A DNA stretch of 64,000 nucleotides from Aquipseudomonas alcaligenes (GTDB lineage Bacteria; Pseudomonadota; Gammaproteobacteria; Pseudomonadales; Pseudomonadaceae): contig NZ_QJRX01000002.1 of assembly GCF_003205495.1 (NCBI RefSeq), positions 124,001 to 188,000 on the forward strand, written 5' to 3'. How positions within the stretch are numbered: the first letter of the stretch is position 1; the number at the start of each line of letters is the position of its first letter. The position numbers and the translations under genes were made by a program. Shown in pieces: positions 52,423 through 61,644 of the stretch. Below the pieces are notes generated by a model. The model saw only the letters and a list, made by a program, of their open reading frames with translations, made no database searches and was not told where the DNA came from.

Positions 52423-52940
52423 TGCGCATTCTGCCGTTGGACGCCAGGCAGGCGCAGGCATTCGACGCGGCCGAGAACGAGTTCGAGGTGCGTGAGGTGT
52501 ACGACCTGGGCTTCGAACAGGGCGACTGGTTGCTCCGTGTGCGCGCGGTCGAGCCTTATCTCAAGCGCTATATCGGCGACCTGGAAGACATGGACGGGGC
52601 CCAGTATTTTGCCGCGCGCGAGGGTGATGAGCTGGTCGGCATGCTGGCGCTGAGCGATGCCTGGAACGACCTGGCCTCGCTCGATCAGCTACTGGTCGCG
52701 CGGGCCTGGCGTGGGCGGGGGGTGGCCACCGCGCTGCTCGACTTCGCGAAAGCCTGGGCGCGGCAGAGCGGTTTGGCCGGTGTGCGCCTGGAGACGCAGA
52801 GCACCAATGTGCCGGCCTGTCGCCTGTACCAGCGCCATGGCTTCGTCCTCGGTGGTGCCGACCGCCTGGTCTATCGTGCCGACCCCGCGCTGGCCCATGA
52901 GGTGGCGCTTTACTGGTACTGGTTCGACACGCGCGCCTAG
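52422..52940 (+). CDS. GNAT-family N-acetyltransferase
   Basis: A 172-aa acetyltransferase. The acetyl-CoA binding segment LLVARAWRGRGVATALL (about 91-107) matches the R/Q-x-x-G-x-G/A loop, and the C-terminal strand RLYQRHGFVLGG is typical. An N-terminal stretch (FEQGDWLLRVRAVEPYLKRY) resembles streptothricin acetyltransferase-like members. The substrate is unknown. ATG overlaps the sfsA stop (TGATG). Its TAG stop overlaps the stop of the convergent Rieske gene. Confidence 0.85.
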   Translation: MRILPLDARQAQAFDAAENEFEVREVYDLGFEQGDWLLRVRAVEPYLKRYIGDLEDMDGAQYFAAREGDELVGMLALSDAWNDLASLDQLLVARAWRGRGVATALLDFAKAWARQSGLAGVRLETQSTNVPACRLYQRHGFVLGGADRLVYRADPALAHEVALYWYWFDTRA

Positions 52941-53254
52941 AGCGTCAGCCACAGCCCCGCCGCATCCTCGTGGCAGGCGATCTTTTCCAGCGCCTGGCCG
53001 GCGCAGGGGCCGGTGACGCACTCGCCGCTTTCGATCAGGAACAGCGCGCCGTGATGGGCGCATTGCAGCAGGCTGCCGCTGGCGTCGAGGAAGTCGTCGG
53101 CGCGCCATTCCAATGTCAGGCCGCGATGCGGGCAGCGGTTCAGGTAGGCATAGGCGCGGCCGTCGCGGCGTACCGCCAGCACCTTGCGCCCTGCAACGAC
53201 AAAGCCCCGGCTCTGGCCTTCGACCAGCTCATCCGGGGCGCATAGATGAATCAT
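52937..53254 (-). CDS. Rieske [2Fe-2S] domain protein
   Basis: A 105-aa single-domain Rieske protein. Cluster ligands are C41 and H43 (CPHRG) and C65 and H68 (CAHHGA). It is soluble with no signal peptide, like the electron-transfer ferredoxins of ring-hydroxylating systems or a NirD-type domain. The ATG at 53254 has GGAG six nt upstream. It is 72 nt downstream-facing from phuR on the same strand and convergent with the GNAT gene. A link with haem or iron use is possible but not shown. Confidence 0.9.
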   Translation of the reverse strand: MIHLCAPDELVEGQSRGFVVAGRKVLAVRRDGRAYAYLNRCPHRGLTLEWRADDFLDASGSLLQCAHHGALFLIESGECVTGPCAGQALEKIACHEDAAGLWLTL

Positions 53255-53326
53255 GAGCATCTCCACGCCGGAGCGGGGATTATCCCGCATGGGCGTGGGG
53301 GCGCGCATCCCTGCGCGAAGTGGCAC

Positions 53327-55627
53327 TCAGTACTGCCAGGAGGCGGAAACGCGGAAGTTGCGGCCGACCTCGCTGTAGTAGTCGTCCGGCTGCGCCAGGG
53401 TGCCGGTGGGCACGTTCAGCGCATTCCAGTACTGCTTGTCGAGGGCGTTGAACAGACCAGCCTGGAATTTCACGCCTTTCAGCTCGGCGGGCTGCCACCA
53501 GCCGGTCATGTCGACCACGCCGTAGCCCGGGGCCTCGAAGTCGCCTGCGTTCTCCACCTTGTCGCGGGCCGCGGCGGCGCGCAGCATCAGGTCAGCGCCG
53601 TACTGGTCACGGGCATAGCTCAGGCCGAGCAGACTGGTGATCGGCGCCACCGAACTCAGGCGCTGATTGGTTTCCAGGTCTTCGCCGTTGGCCCAGGCCA
53701 CGGAACCCCAGAGCTTCCAGTGCGGCACGAACTCCCAGTGCGCGGCCACCTCAGCGCCGTAGATCTGCACGCGGGCGCGGTTTTCGGTGCGGGTCACGCC
53801 CATCGGGTAGTCGGCGGCGCTGAGGCCAATGGCTGCCAGTTCGGCGGCGCTCATCGCCACGTCATCGTCGATGAAGTTCTTGTAGTGGTTGTCGAACAGG
53901 CTGAGCGAGCCGCCGAGCTTGTCGTTGCCCAGCTGCGCGCCGATCTCGTAGCCGTTGCTTTCCTCCGGCTTGAGGTCGGCGTTGCCCAGGCGCAGGTAGC
54001 TGCCTTCGGCGCCGTAGTTCATGTACAGCTGGGTGGCGTCCGGCGCCTTGAAGCCCTGGGCCCACTGGGCATACAGCATGGCTTCGTCGGCCACCTGCCA
54101 GGTCGCCAGCAGGCTGGCGGACAGCTTGTGGTCGCTGCTGGCCTGCAGGGTCTGGTCGTTGGCCGGGTTCACGTTGTTGGCGAAGTCGCCGGTGGCTTTC
54201 GGGTCCTGCCGGTAGTGGTCGTAGCGCAGGCCCGGGGTCAGCTTCACACGGCCATCGGCGAAGCTGATTTCGTCGGTGGCGTAGAGCGCCCACTGGGTGC
54301 CTTCGGCCTTGGGCATGTCGGCCTGGTTGGTGTGCAGGAAGTCACAGGCGGCCGGGCCCATGTACATCGGATGGCTGGGCGAGATACTGAAGCCTGGGCA
54401 GTTGTCGTAGCCCTCGGAGACCTGCTCGGTGTTGATCTGGTAGAGCTCGCCGCCCAGGGTCAGCCTGTTCGGCAGCCCGGCGATATCGAAGGTCTTGCCG
54501 AGATTGCCGGAGACGCCGTATAGCTCCTTCTCGATCTGGTTGTCGCGGCCGAAGTTGCCGCTCGGGTACTTGTAGGGGTTGCCCGGCAGGCCGAAGAACA
54601 GGAAGTCCGGCACGGCGGCGCGGCTGTCGGCGGCGCGCACGCCGTTCTGGTCGTCGTGGCGGCGCAGCTTCTGCCAGTAGGCGATGACGTTGGCGCTGTC
54701 GATCAGGCCCTGGTCGTCCTCGGCCTGGAAGGCGTAGTCGACCGAAAGGCGCTGGCGCTTGTTGTGTTCCTCGGTGCTGTTTTCACCGATCAGGTAGGTG
54801 CTGCCCTGGTTGGTGCGGCTGTCGATGTCGTTCTGCCGCTCGAACAGCTCGGCGGTGAAGCCGACCTTGTGGCCGCCGTCGAAGCGCTGCTGCAGCTTGA
54901 CCAGCAGGCTCTGCTGTTCGGTATCGGCCGGGTTGGCTTCGCTGCGACTGGTGCCGTAGCTGTTGGCATCGCCGCCGCTTTCCAGCTCATGGCCCTGGCG
55001 CTGGCCGGCCTGCAGCAGCCACGCGGTGTCCTGGTAGCGGCCGGCCAGGGCGCCGTTGAGGCCCCAGCTGTGGTCGGCGCTGTCGTAGTCGCTCTTGACC
55101 AGACTGCCGAAGTCCTTGCCCTCGGACAGCAGGTCTTCCGGGTTGAGGGTGAACAGCTGCACGGCGCCGCCCAGGGCGCCGGAGCCGACCAGGCTGGAGT
55201 TGGCGCCGCGGACGATATCCACTGCGGACAGGCCGTTGAAGTCGATCGAATCCAGGCCGCCCTGGGCACCGCCGGTCGGGCCCTGGCTGCGCGCGCCGTC
55301 GGTCAGCCACGGCACGCGGATGCCGTCGAGCGTGGTCAGCACGCGGTCGCGGTCCAGGCCGCGGATGTTGATGCTCTCGCTGGTGCGGCTGTAGTTCACG
55401 CCGGGCTCTGCGCGCTTGCCGAGATCATCGAAGCTGCGGATCTGGCGCTCGTCTAGGGTCTTGGCGTCGGTGCGGGTGGTGGTGGGCAGCTCTTCCTGCA
55501 CGGCATTGCCGGTGACCAGGGTGGTGTCGAGCGTGGCGCTGTCGGTGCTGGTCTGTGCGAACGCCAGCGACGGGCTGAGCAGCAACAGCGCCAGCCAGGG
55601 GCGCAGGGCAAAGGGTGGGGTGGGCAT
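53327..55627 (-). CDS. phuR: TonB-dependent haem receptor PhuR
   Basis: Outer-membrane receptor that imports haem using TonB energy. The product is 766 aa. It has a signal peptide (1-~24, ending LAFAQ), a plug domain (about 45-165, with INIRGLDRDRVLTTLDGIR and GANSSLVGSGALGGAV), a 22-strand barrel and the C-terminal aromatic residue (SASWQY). Haem-receptor motifs FRAP and NPNL appear as FKAP and NADL. GGGAG precedes the ATG. It is divergent from phuSTUV with Fur-box candidates in between, so iron repression is expected. Confidence 0.92.
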   Translation of the reverse strand: MPTPPFALRPWLALLLLSPSLAFAQTSTDSATLDTTLVTGNAVQEELPTTTRTDAKTLDERQIRSFDDLGKRAEPGVNYSRTSESINIRGLDRDRVLTTLDGIRVPWLTDGARSQGPTGGAQGGLDSIDFNGLSAVDIVRGANSSLVGSGALGGAVQLFTLNPEDLLSEGKDFGSLVKSDYDSADHSWGLNGALAGRYQDTAWLLQAGQRQGHELESGGDANSYGTSRSEANPADTEQQSLLVKLQQRFDGGHKVGFTAELFERQNDIDSRTNQGSTYLIGENSTEEHNKRQRLSVDYAFQAEDDQGLIDSANVIAYWQKLRRHDDQNGVRAADSRAAVPDFLFFGLPGNPYKYPSGNFGRDNQIEKELYGVSGNLGKTFDIAGLPNRLTLGGELYQINTEQVSEGYDNCPGFSISPSHPMYMGPAACDFLHTNQADMPKAEGTQWALYATDEISFADGRVKLTPGLRYDHYRQDPKATGDFANNVNPANDQTLQASSDHKLSASLLATWQVADEAMLYAQWAQGFKAPDATQLYMNYGAEGSYLRLGNADLKPEESNGYEIGAQLGNDKLGGSLSLFDNHYKNFIDDDVAMSAAELAAIGLSAADYPMGVTRTENRARVQIYGAEVAAHWEFVPHWKLWGSVAWANGEDLETNQRLSSVAPITSLLGLSYARDQYGADLMLRAAAARDKVENAGDFEAPGYGVVDMTGWWQPAELKGVKFQAGLFNALDKQYWNALNVPTGTLAQPDDYYSEVGRNFRVSASWQY

Positions 55628-55701
55628 GGCATGACTCCCGCAAGTGGCTCTTGGTGGCCGGTGGATTTGGCGGGCAGCACGTTACTGGATTGCTTTCTTC
55701 A

Positions 55702-55742
55702 AATGCAAACAATTCTCACAAGCATTGGAAAATGATTGTTGT
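55702..55742. promoter_or_regulatory. Two candidate Fur boxes between phuR and phuS
   Basis: The AT-rich island in this otherwise GC-rich region holds AATGCAAACAATTCTCACA (55702-55720) and ATTGGAAAATGATTGTTGT (55724-55742). Both partly match the 19-bp Fur consensus built on GATAAT repeats. Their place between divergent haem-uptake genes supports Fur control. Matches are imperfect. Confidence 0.5.
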
Positions 55743-55828
55743 TGGTGTAGCCTGCGTCGACTCGAACGAGCCGCCGTATCCATGGGGGTAGGGGGCGTGC
55801 TCGCCAAACAGCGCCAAGAGGTAGCACC

Positions 55829-56896
55829 ATGACCATGCCGATCACCCTTTCCAATGCCAGCCATCTTTACCAGGACTGGCAGCGCCTGCGTGCCGCACAA
55901 CCCGGGCTGCGTGCCCGCGAGGCTGCCGCCAGGCTCGGCGTCAGCGAGGCCGAGCTGACCGCCAGCCGCCTCGGCGTGGATGCCGTGCGCCTGCGCACCG
56001 ACTGGGCCACGTTGCTGCCGGCCCTGGGCGAGCTGGGCTACATCATGGCGCTGACGCGTAACGAGCACTGTGTGCACGAGCGCAAGGGCCATTACCGCGA
56101 GGTCTCGGTCAGCGCCAACGGCGCCATGGGCCTGGTGGTGTCCGCCGATATCGACCTGCGCCTGTTCATGAGCCAGTGGGCCAGTGTGTTCGCCATCGCC
56201 GAGCAGACCGAGCGCGGCCTGCAGCGCAGCATCCAGGTGTTCGACCGGCAGGGCACGGCCGTGCACAAGGTCTACCTGACCGAGCGAAGCGAAGAGGCGG
56301 CCTGGGCGCCGCTGGTCGAGCGTTTCCGTGCCGAGGTGCAGAGCGCCGAGCTGGACCTGCAGCCGCTGCCGGAGGCCAAGGCCCCGCGTGCCGATGCCGA
56401 AGTGGATGCCGACGCCCTGCGCGCCGACTGGGCGCAGCTGAAGGACACCCATCACTTCTTCGCCATGCTCAAGCGCCATGACGTGGCGCGCACCCAGGCC
56501 CTGCGCCTGGCCGGTCGCGACTGGGCCGAGCCGCTGGCCACCGCCGAGCTGCCCAAGCTGCTGGAAGAAGCCGGGGCGCGTGAAGTGCCGATCATGGTGT
56601 TCGTCGGCAACCCGCACTGCATCCAGATCCACTCCGGCACCGTGAGCAACCTGCGCTGGATGGGCGACTGGTTCAACGTGCTCGACCCGGAGTTCAACCT
56701 GCACCTGAAGACCCCGGGCGTGGTCGAGCTGTGGCGCGTACGCAAGCCCAGCTACGACGGCATCATTACCAGCTACGAGGCGTTCGATGCCGCCGGCGAG
56801 CTGGTGGTACAGCTGTTCGGCGCGCGCAAGCCGGGTATCCCGGAGCTGGCCGAATGGCGTGACCTGGCCGAAACCGCCGTTGCCCTGGAGGCCTGA
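55829..56896 (+). CDS. phuS: Cytoplasmic haem-trafficking protein PhuS
   Basis: Receives haem from the PhuUV transporter and passes it to haem oxygenase. The product is 355 aa with two tandem HemS/ChuX-type halves (about 20-170 and 195-345). The second half carries VGNPHCIQIHSGTVSNLRWM, the region of the haem-ligand histidine. The start at 55829 is preceded by AAGAGG. An ATG two codons later is possible. One nt separates its stop from the phuT ATG. Confidence 0.93.
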   Translation: MTMPITLSNASHLYQDWQRLRAAQPGLRAREAAARLGVSEAELTASRLGVDAVRLRTDWATLLPALGELGYIMALTRNEHCVHERKGHYREVSVSANGAMGLVVSADIDLRLFMSQWASVFAIAEQTERGLQRSIQVFDRQGTAVHKVYLTERSEEAAWAPLVERFRAEVQSAELDLQPLPEAKAPRADAEVDADALRADWAQLKDTHHFFAMLKRHDVARTQALRLAGRDWAEPLATAELPKLLEEAGAREVPIMVFVGNPHCIQIHSGTVSNLRWMGDWFNVLDPEFNLHLKTPGVVELWRVRKPSYDGIITSYEAFDAAGELVVQLFGARKPGIPELAEWRDLAETAVALEA

Positions 56897-56897
56897 G

Positions 56898-57785
56898 ATG
56901 CGCCTCGCCAACTGCGTTCTGCTGTGCAGCAGCCTGCTGTTCAGCCATGCCGCCGCGGCCGCCGAGTTGCCGCAGCGCTGGGTCAGCTCGGGTGGCTCGC
57001 TCAGCGAGTGGGTGGTGCGCCTCGGGGGTGAGGGCAGGCTGGTCGGTGTCGACACCACCAGCCTGCACCCGCAGTCGTTGCGTCAGTTGCCGAGTGTCGG
57101 CTACCAGCGTGCGCTGTCCGCCGAAGGCGTGCTGTCGCTGCGCCCGGATATCCTGATCGGCAGCGAGGAAATGGGCCCGCCGCCGGTGGTGGCGCAGATC
57201 GCGGCGGCCGGGGTGCGGGTGGAGAGCCTGTCGGCCAAGCCTGACCTCGCGAACCTGGAGCGCAACGTCCTGCGCCTGGGCGAGTTGCTCGGCGTGCCCG
57301 CGCAGGCGCGCGAGCAGATGGCCGCCTACCGCCAACAGCTGCAAGACCAGGCGCAGTGGGTGGCAGAGGCCCGGCGTAGGCAGGCGCCACCGCGGGTGGT
57401 GATGCTGCTCGGGCACGCCGGCAGCAACCTCATGGCGGCCGGCCAGGGCAGCCTGGCGGTGTGGCTGATCGAGCAGGCCGGTGGCGAGAGCCCGGTGGCG
57501 CACCAGGGCTACAAGGCGCTCTCCAACGAGGCGCTGCTGGCGCTGGACCCGCAGGTGCTGATCTTCGCCGACCGCAGTCTGCACGGCGAGGAGGCGCGCC
57601 AGGCGCTGCTCAAGCATAATCCGCTGCTGCAGCAGACCAGCGCGGTGCGCGACGGCCGTCTGCAGGCCCTCGACCCGACCCTGCTGGTCGGTGGCCTGGG
57701 CCCGCGTCTGCCCGAGGGGCTGGCCGAGCTGTCGGCGGCCTTTTATCCTTCCGCGCAAGCACTGACGGCCGAACTCGACCGATGA
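56898..57785 (+). CDS. phuT: Periplasmic haem-binding protein PhuT
   Basis: Binds haem in the periplasm and delivers it to PhuUV. The product is 295 aa with a signal peptide (1-~22, ending HAAAAA) and a two-lobe cluster-A (FepB/BtuF-like) fold. Signatures include the N-lobe Tyr in PSVGYQRALSAEG, LSLRPDILIGSEEMG and the PLLQQTSAVRDGRL tail. The start at 56898 follows the phuS stop directly. The phuU ATG overlaps its stop by four nt. Confidence 0.93.
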   Translation: MRLANCVLLCSSLLFSHAAAAAELPQRWVSSGGSLSEWVVRLGGEGRLVGVDTTSLHPQSLRQLPSVGYQRALSAEGVLSLRPDILIGSEEMGPPPVVAQIAAAGVRVESLSAKPDLANLERNVLRLGELLGVPAQAREQMAAYRQQLQDQAQWVAEARRRQAPPRVVMLLGHAGSNLMAAGQGSLAVWLIEQAGGESPVAHQGYKALSNEALLALDPQVLIFADRSLHGEEARQALLKHNPLLQQTSAVRDGRLQALDPTLLVGGLGPRLPEGLAELSAAFYPSAQALTAELDR

Positions 57786-58819
57786 ATCCTGTTTTCCGAC
57801 CCCGCCCCTTGCTGCTGGCGCTGGGCGCGCTGCTCCTACTCGCGTTCTGGCTGTCGCTGGCCCTGGGGCCGGTGAGCCTGCCGCTGGGCGATACCCTGCT
57901 GGCCGCACTGCGCCTGCTCGGTCTGCCGGTCGGCAGCGCCGAGCTGCAGCAGGCCGAGCTGATCCTTGGTCAGATCCGCCTGCCGCGCAGCCTGCTCGGC
58001 CTCTGCGTGGGCGCGGTGCTGGCCTTGTCCGGCGTGGCCATGCAGGGCCTGTTCCGCAACCCGCTGGCCGACCCCGGCCTGGTCGGCGTGGCCGGCGGCG
58101 CGGCGCTGGGGGCGGCCATCGCCATCGTCGGCGGTAGCCTGATTGGCGGCCTGCCAGCAGCCTGGTCGCCCTACCTGCTGTCGATCTGCGCCTTCGCTGG
58201 CGGCCTGCTGGTCACGGCGATCGTCTATCGTTTTGGTCGCCGCGACGGGCAGACCCATGTCGCCACCATGCTGCTGGCCGGCGTGGCGATGACCGCCATG
58301 TCTGGTGCCGGCGTCGGCCTGTTCACCTACCTGGCCGACGATGCCACCCTGCGCAGCCTGACGTTCTGGAACCTCGGCAGCCTCAACGGTGCCAGCTACC
58401 CAAGGCTGTGGCCGTTGTTGCTGGTGACCCTCGGCGTGGCGTTGTGGCTGCCACGCCGCGCCGACGCGCTCAATGCCCTGCTGCTGGGGGAATCGGAGGC
58501 GCGCCACCTGGGCTTCAACGTCGAACGGATCAAGCTGGAGCTGGTGCTGTGCACTGCACTCGGCGTCGGTGCTGCCGTGGCGGCTGCCGGCCTGATCGGT
58601 TTCATCGGCCTGGTGGTGCCGCACCTGATGCGCCTGCTGGTCGGGCCGGATCACCGCGTGCTGCTGCCGGCCTCCCTGCTGGCCGGGGCCAGCCTGCTGC
58701 TGCTGGCTGACCTCGCCGCACGCCTGGTGCTGGCGCCGGCCGAGCTGCCGATCGGCATCATCACGGCGCTGCTCGGCGGGCCCTTCTTCCTTTATCTGCT
58801 GGTGCGGGGGCGAGCCTGA
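57782..58819 (+). CDS. phuU: Haem ABC transporter permease PhuU
   Basis: FecCD-family inner-membrane permease. The product is 345 aa with about ten membrane helices. Family features include [37 protein letters not shown] and the late [20 protein letters not shown] coupling region. Overlaps phuT by four nt and phuV by one, so the operon is translationally coupled. Confidence 0.94.
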   Translation: MNPVFRPRPLLLALGALLLLAFWLSLALGPVSLPLGDTLLAALRLLGLPVGSAELQQAELILGQIRLPRSLLGLCVGAVLALSGVAMQGLFRNPLADPGLVGVAGGAALGAAIAIVGGSLIGGLPAAWSPYLLSICAFAGGLLVTAIVYRFGRRDGQTHVATMLLAGVAMTAMSGAGVGLFTYLADDATLRSLTFWNLGSLNGASYPRLWPLLLVTLGVALWLPRRADALNALLLGESEARHLGFNVERIKLELVLCTALGVGAAVAAAGLIGFIGLVVPHLMRLLVGPDHRVLLPASLLAGASLLLLADLAARLVLAPAELPIGIITALLGGPFFLYLLVRGRA

Positions 58820-59586
58820 TGCTGCGTGCCGATAATCTCAGCGTCCGGCGCGGGCCCTGCACCGTGCTGGCCGATATCGACCTGCACCTGCAGCCGGGCC
58901 AGGTGCTCGGCGTGCTCGGCCCCAACGGGGCAGGCAAGAGCACGCTGCTCGGTGCCCTGAGTGGCGAGCTGGAGGCCGCCGCCGGCAGCGTGACCCTGGA
59001 CGGGCGCGCGCTGGATGCCTGGTCCGGCCAGGAGCGCTCGCGGCGCCTGGCGGTACTGCCGCAGAGTTCGACCCTGAATTTCGCCTTCCCGGTGCTCGAC
59101 GTGGTCGGCATGGGGCGCCTGCCGCATGCCAGCGGCCGCGTACGCGATGGCGAAATCGTCGAGGCGGCGCTGCGTGCCGCAGACGCCGAGCACCTGCGTG
59201 GGCGCAGCTACCTGGCGCTGTCTGGCGGCGAGCGCCAGCGCGTGCACCTGGCGCGGGTGCTGGCACAGCTGTGGCCGGGCGGGGAAGGGCAGGTGTTGCT
59301 GCTCGACGAGCCGACCTCGGCGCTCGACCCGCTGCACCAGCACACCACCCTGCAGGCCGTGCGCGATTTCGCCAGCCAGGGCGCGGCGGTGCTGGTCATC
59401 CTCCACGACCTCAACCTGGCGGCGCGCTACTGTGACCGTATCCTCCTGCTGCAGCGCGGGCGGCCACACGGTTACGGCACGCCGGACGAGGTGCTGCAGG
59501 CCGAGCCGCTGCGCCAGGTGTTCGGCCTCGATGTGCTGATCCAGCGCCACCCGGAGCGGGGGCATCCGCTGATCATCGCGCGCTGA
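58819..59586 (+). CDS. phuV: Haem ABC transporter ATPase PhuV
   Basis: Energises PhuU. The product is 255 aa with Walker [10 protein letters not shown] (K40), Q-loop VLPQSS, signature [15 protein letters not shown], Walker [13 protein letters not shown] and the H-loop in [11 protein letters not shown]. Its ATG overlaps the phuU stop (TGATG). Confidence 0.95.
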   Translation: MLRADNLSVRRGPCTVLADIDLHLQPGQVLGVLGPNGAGKSTLLGALSGELEAAAGSVTLDGRALDAWSGQERSRRLAVLPQSSTLNFAFPVLDVVGMGRLPHASGRVRDGEIVEAALRAADAEHLRGRSYLALSGGERQRVHLARVLAQLWPGGEGQVLLLDEPTSALDPLHQHTTLQAVRDFASQGAAVLVILHDLNLAARYCDRILLLQRGRPHGYGTPDEVLQAEPLRQVFGLDVLIQRHPERGHPLIIAR

Positions 59587-59590
59587 GGTG

Positions 59591-59635
59591 GCCCGGATGC
59601 AATGCGGGATGGGCTGCCCCGGATTGCATCCGGGC
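59591..59635. repeat. REP-like inverted repeat between phuV and phuW
   Basis: GCCCGGATGCAAT (59591-59603) and ATTGCATCCGGGC (59623-59635) form a perfect 13-bp inverted repeat with a 19-nt GC-rich loop. The core resembles common Pseudomonas extragenic palindromes. It could limit read-through or protect the phuSTUV mRNA 3' end. Confidence 0.7.
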
Positions 59636-59674
59636 TACGGCTGATATCAGTAACCGAACCAACGAGGACTCACC

Positions 59675-60562
59675 ATGCGCATCCTGCTGCTCTGCCTCAT
59701 TCCCCTGATGGCTGCCTGCCAATCGCGTGGTGTGCTGCCGCCGCCAGCGCCCATCGCGCCCGAGGGGCGAGACCATGCCCAGCTGGGGCAGATCGTCGAG
59801 CTGGCCAGCGGCCAGGTCATCACCCCGCAGCAACTGGTCGAGCGCCTGGCCAAGGCGCCGCGGGTGCTGGTCGGCGAACAGCACGACAACCCCGATCACC
59901 ACGCCCTGCAGCTGTGGCTGTCGCGCGAGTTGGCCGCCCAGCGGCCGCAGGGTAGCCTGCTGCTGGAGATGCTCAACCCCGACCAGCAGGCCAGGGTCGA
60001 GCAGGTGCAGGCCGACGTGCGCGCCGGCCGTGCTCCGCGGGATACCTTCACCGCGCTGGCCTGGCAGCCCGGCTGGGACTGGGGGCTGTACGGCGCGCTG
60101 GTGCAGTACCAGTTGCGCCAGCCCTATCCGCTGCTGGCGGCCAACATGGACCGGGCCGAGATCATGCAGATCTATCGGGCGCGTCCGACCTTGCAGGGCA
60201 CGGCCTCCACCGCGCCGGCCGTGCAGGAACAGCTGCAGGCAGACATTCGCGAGTCGCATTGCGGCCTGCTGCCGGACAGCCAGATCCCGGCCATGCTTGC
60301 CGTGCAGCAGCAGCGCGACCGGCGCATGGCCGAGCGCCTGCTCGCCGCGCCGCAGCCGGCCATGCTGCTGGCCGGTGCCTTCCATGTGCGCAAGGACCTC
60401 GGCGTGCCGCTGCACCTGGCCGATCTCGGTGCCGGCGAAGGCAACCTGGTGCTGATCCTCGCCGAAGTCGGCAAGCAGCCGGCTGCCGACAGCGCCGATT
60501 ACGCCTGGTACACCGCCGCCAATGCGCCGGAGGATCACTGCGCCAAGTTGCGCAAGAAGTAG
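59675..60562 (+). CDS. phuW: ChaN-family haem-associated lipoprotein PhuW
   Basis: A 295-aa lipoprotein: signal MRILLLCLIPLMAAC with the lipobox cysteine at residue 15. The ChaN-like domain follows, with RVLVGEQHDNPDHHALQ (GE-H motif), LLLEMLNPDQQ and MLLAGAFHVRKDLGVP. ChaN of Campylobacter binds stacked haems and is iron-regulated. phuW of P. aeruginosa is the last gene of the phu cluster. It lies 88 nt after phuV, across the REP-like element. Confidence 0.85.
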   Translation: MRILLLCLIPLMAACQSRGVLPPPAPIAPEGRDHAQLGQIVELASGQVITPQQLVERLAKAPRVLVGEQHDNPDHHALQLWLSRELAAQRPQGSLLLEMLNPDQQARVEQVQADVRAGRAPRDTFTALAWQPGWDWGLYGALVQYQLRQPYPLLAANMDRAEIMQIYRARPTLQGTASTAPAVQEQLQADIRESHCGLLPDSQIPAMLAVQQQRDRRMAERLLAAPQPAMLLAGAFHVRKDLGVPLHLADLGAGEGNLVLILAEVGKQPAADSADYAWYTAANAPEDHCAKLRKK

Positions 60563-60594
60563 GGCCGCTCATCCATGCAGGGCCAGCACACAAC

Positions 60595-60621
60595 AAAAAG
60601 CCCCGCATTGCGGGGCTTTTT
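60595..60621. terminator. Bidirectional intrinsic terminator between phuW and the SDR gene
   Basis: AAAAAGCCCCGC and GCGGGGCTTTTT form a perfect 12-bp stem with an ATT loop, with T-tracts on both strands. It serves phuW (+) and can also end the convergent SDR transcript (-). Confidence 0.9.
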
Positions 60622-60664
60622 GTTTGCGATGCTAAGGCTCGACTCTGCGAGCTAGAGCCGGGCA

Positions 60665-60724
60665 AGGCGAAACTGGGTGAGGGCGCGGAGTTTACGAGCT
60701 GTAAATGAGCAGCCCGAGACTGCT
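60665..60724. repeat. Dispersed ~60-bp repeat, copy B
   Basis: Second copy of the element at 33347-33407, with the same 17-nt and 18-nt exact blocks around a short variable centre. It lies in the 3' UTR of the SDR gene, between its stop (60778) and the bidirectional terminator. Copy A has the same relation to the thiolase. Confidence 0.8.
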
Positions 60725-60777
60725 CGCCCCGACCGTTTCAACGCAGCCCGGCCGACGCGCAGCAAGTCGAAACGGTG

Positions 60778-61536
60778 TTACAGGCGCAGGCCGCCGTCGA
60801 GCTCCAGGATCCGACCGGTGTAGTAGTCGTTCTCCATGATGTAGGCCACCGAGTGGGCGATCTCGGCCGGCTTGCCCATGCGCCGCAGCGGGATGCCGGA
60901 GGTCATCTTCTCCAGGGCTTCCGGCTTCATGCTGGCGGTCATCTCGGTCTCGATGAAACCCGGAGCGACGCCCGCCACGCGGATGCCGTAACGTGCCAGT
61001 TCCTTGGCCCAGACCACGGTGTCGGCGGCGACGCCGGCCTTGGCCGCGGAGTAGTTGGCCTGGCCGATGTTGCCGGCGCGGGAGATGGAGGAGATGTTGA
61101 CGATGGCGCCGGTGTTCTTCAGCTCGATCATCTTGGCCGCCACTTCGCGGGTGCAGAGGAACACGCCGGTCAGGTTGACGTCGATCACCGACTGCCACTG
61201 GGCCAGGCTCATCTTGCTCAGTTCGCCGTCCTTGACCTTGATGGTCAGGCCGTCGCGCAGGATGCCGGCGTTGTTGACCAGGCCGTTGATGGCGCCGAAG
61301 TCCTCGGCCACCTGGGCGACCATGTGGGTCACCTGCTCTTCGTTGGCCACGTTGCACAGGTAGGCGCGGGCGTCGCCACCGGCGGCCTTGCAGGCGGCCA
61401 CGGCGTCATCCAGCTTCTCCTGGTTGAGGTCGACCAGGGCCAGCTTGGCGCCCTTGGCGGCCAGGTATTCGCCCATGGCGCGGCCCAGGCCCTGGCAGCC
61501 GCCGGTGATGATGATGACTTTGTCTTTGAGTTCCAT
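60778..61536 (-). CDS. Short-chain dehydrogenase/reductase (FabG-like)
   Basis: A 252-aa classical SDR. The NAD(P)-binding motif [12 protein letters not shown] is at residues 11-22, NNAG at 88-91, and the catalytic set is S149, Y162 and K166 (YSAAKAG). The C-terminal [15 protein letters not shown] is typical of FabG/acetoacetyl-CoA reductases. The substrate is not determinable. An Asp at the end of strand beta-2 (LALVDLN) suggests NADH preference. It is divergent from the HugZ-like gene. Confidence 0.9.
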   Translation of the reverse strand: MELKDKVIIITGGCQGLGRAMGEYLAAKGAKLALVDLNQEKLDDAVAACKAAGGDARAYLCNVANEEQVTHMVAQVAEDFGAINGLVNNAGILRDGLTIKVKDGELSKMSLAQWQSVIDVNLTGVFLCTREVAAKMIELKNTGAIVNISSISRAGNIGQANYSAAKAGVAADTVVWAKELARYGIRVAGVAPGFIETEMTASMKPEALEKMTSGIPLRRMGKPAEIAHSVAYIMENDYYTGRILELDGGLRL

Positions 61537-61644
61537 AACACTACCCCTCTAAGGTCTTACAGGTGGCCTCGCTGGCGCGGTAGCGGGCTATGCCGGGCGC
61601 TTGTCCGTTTCGTTTCCGACGGATTCTCTGCGAGGAGTCATAAA

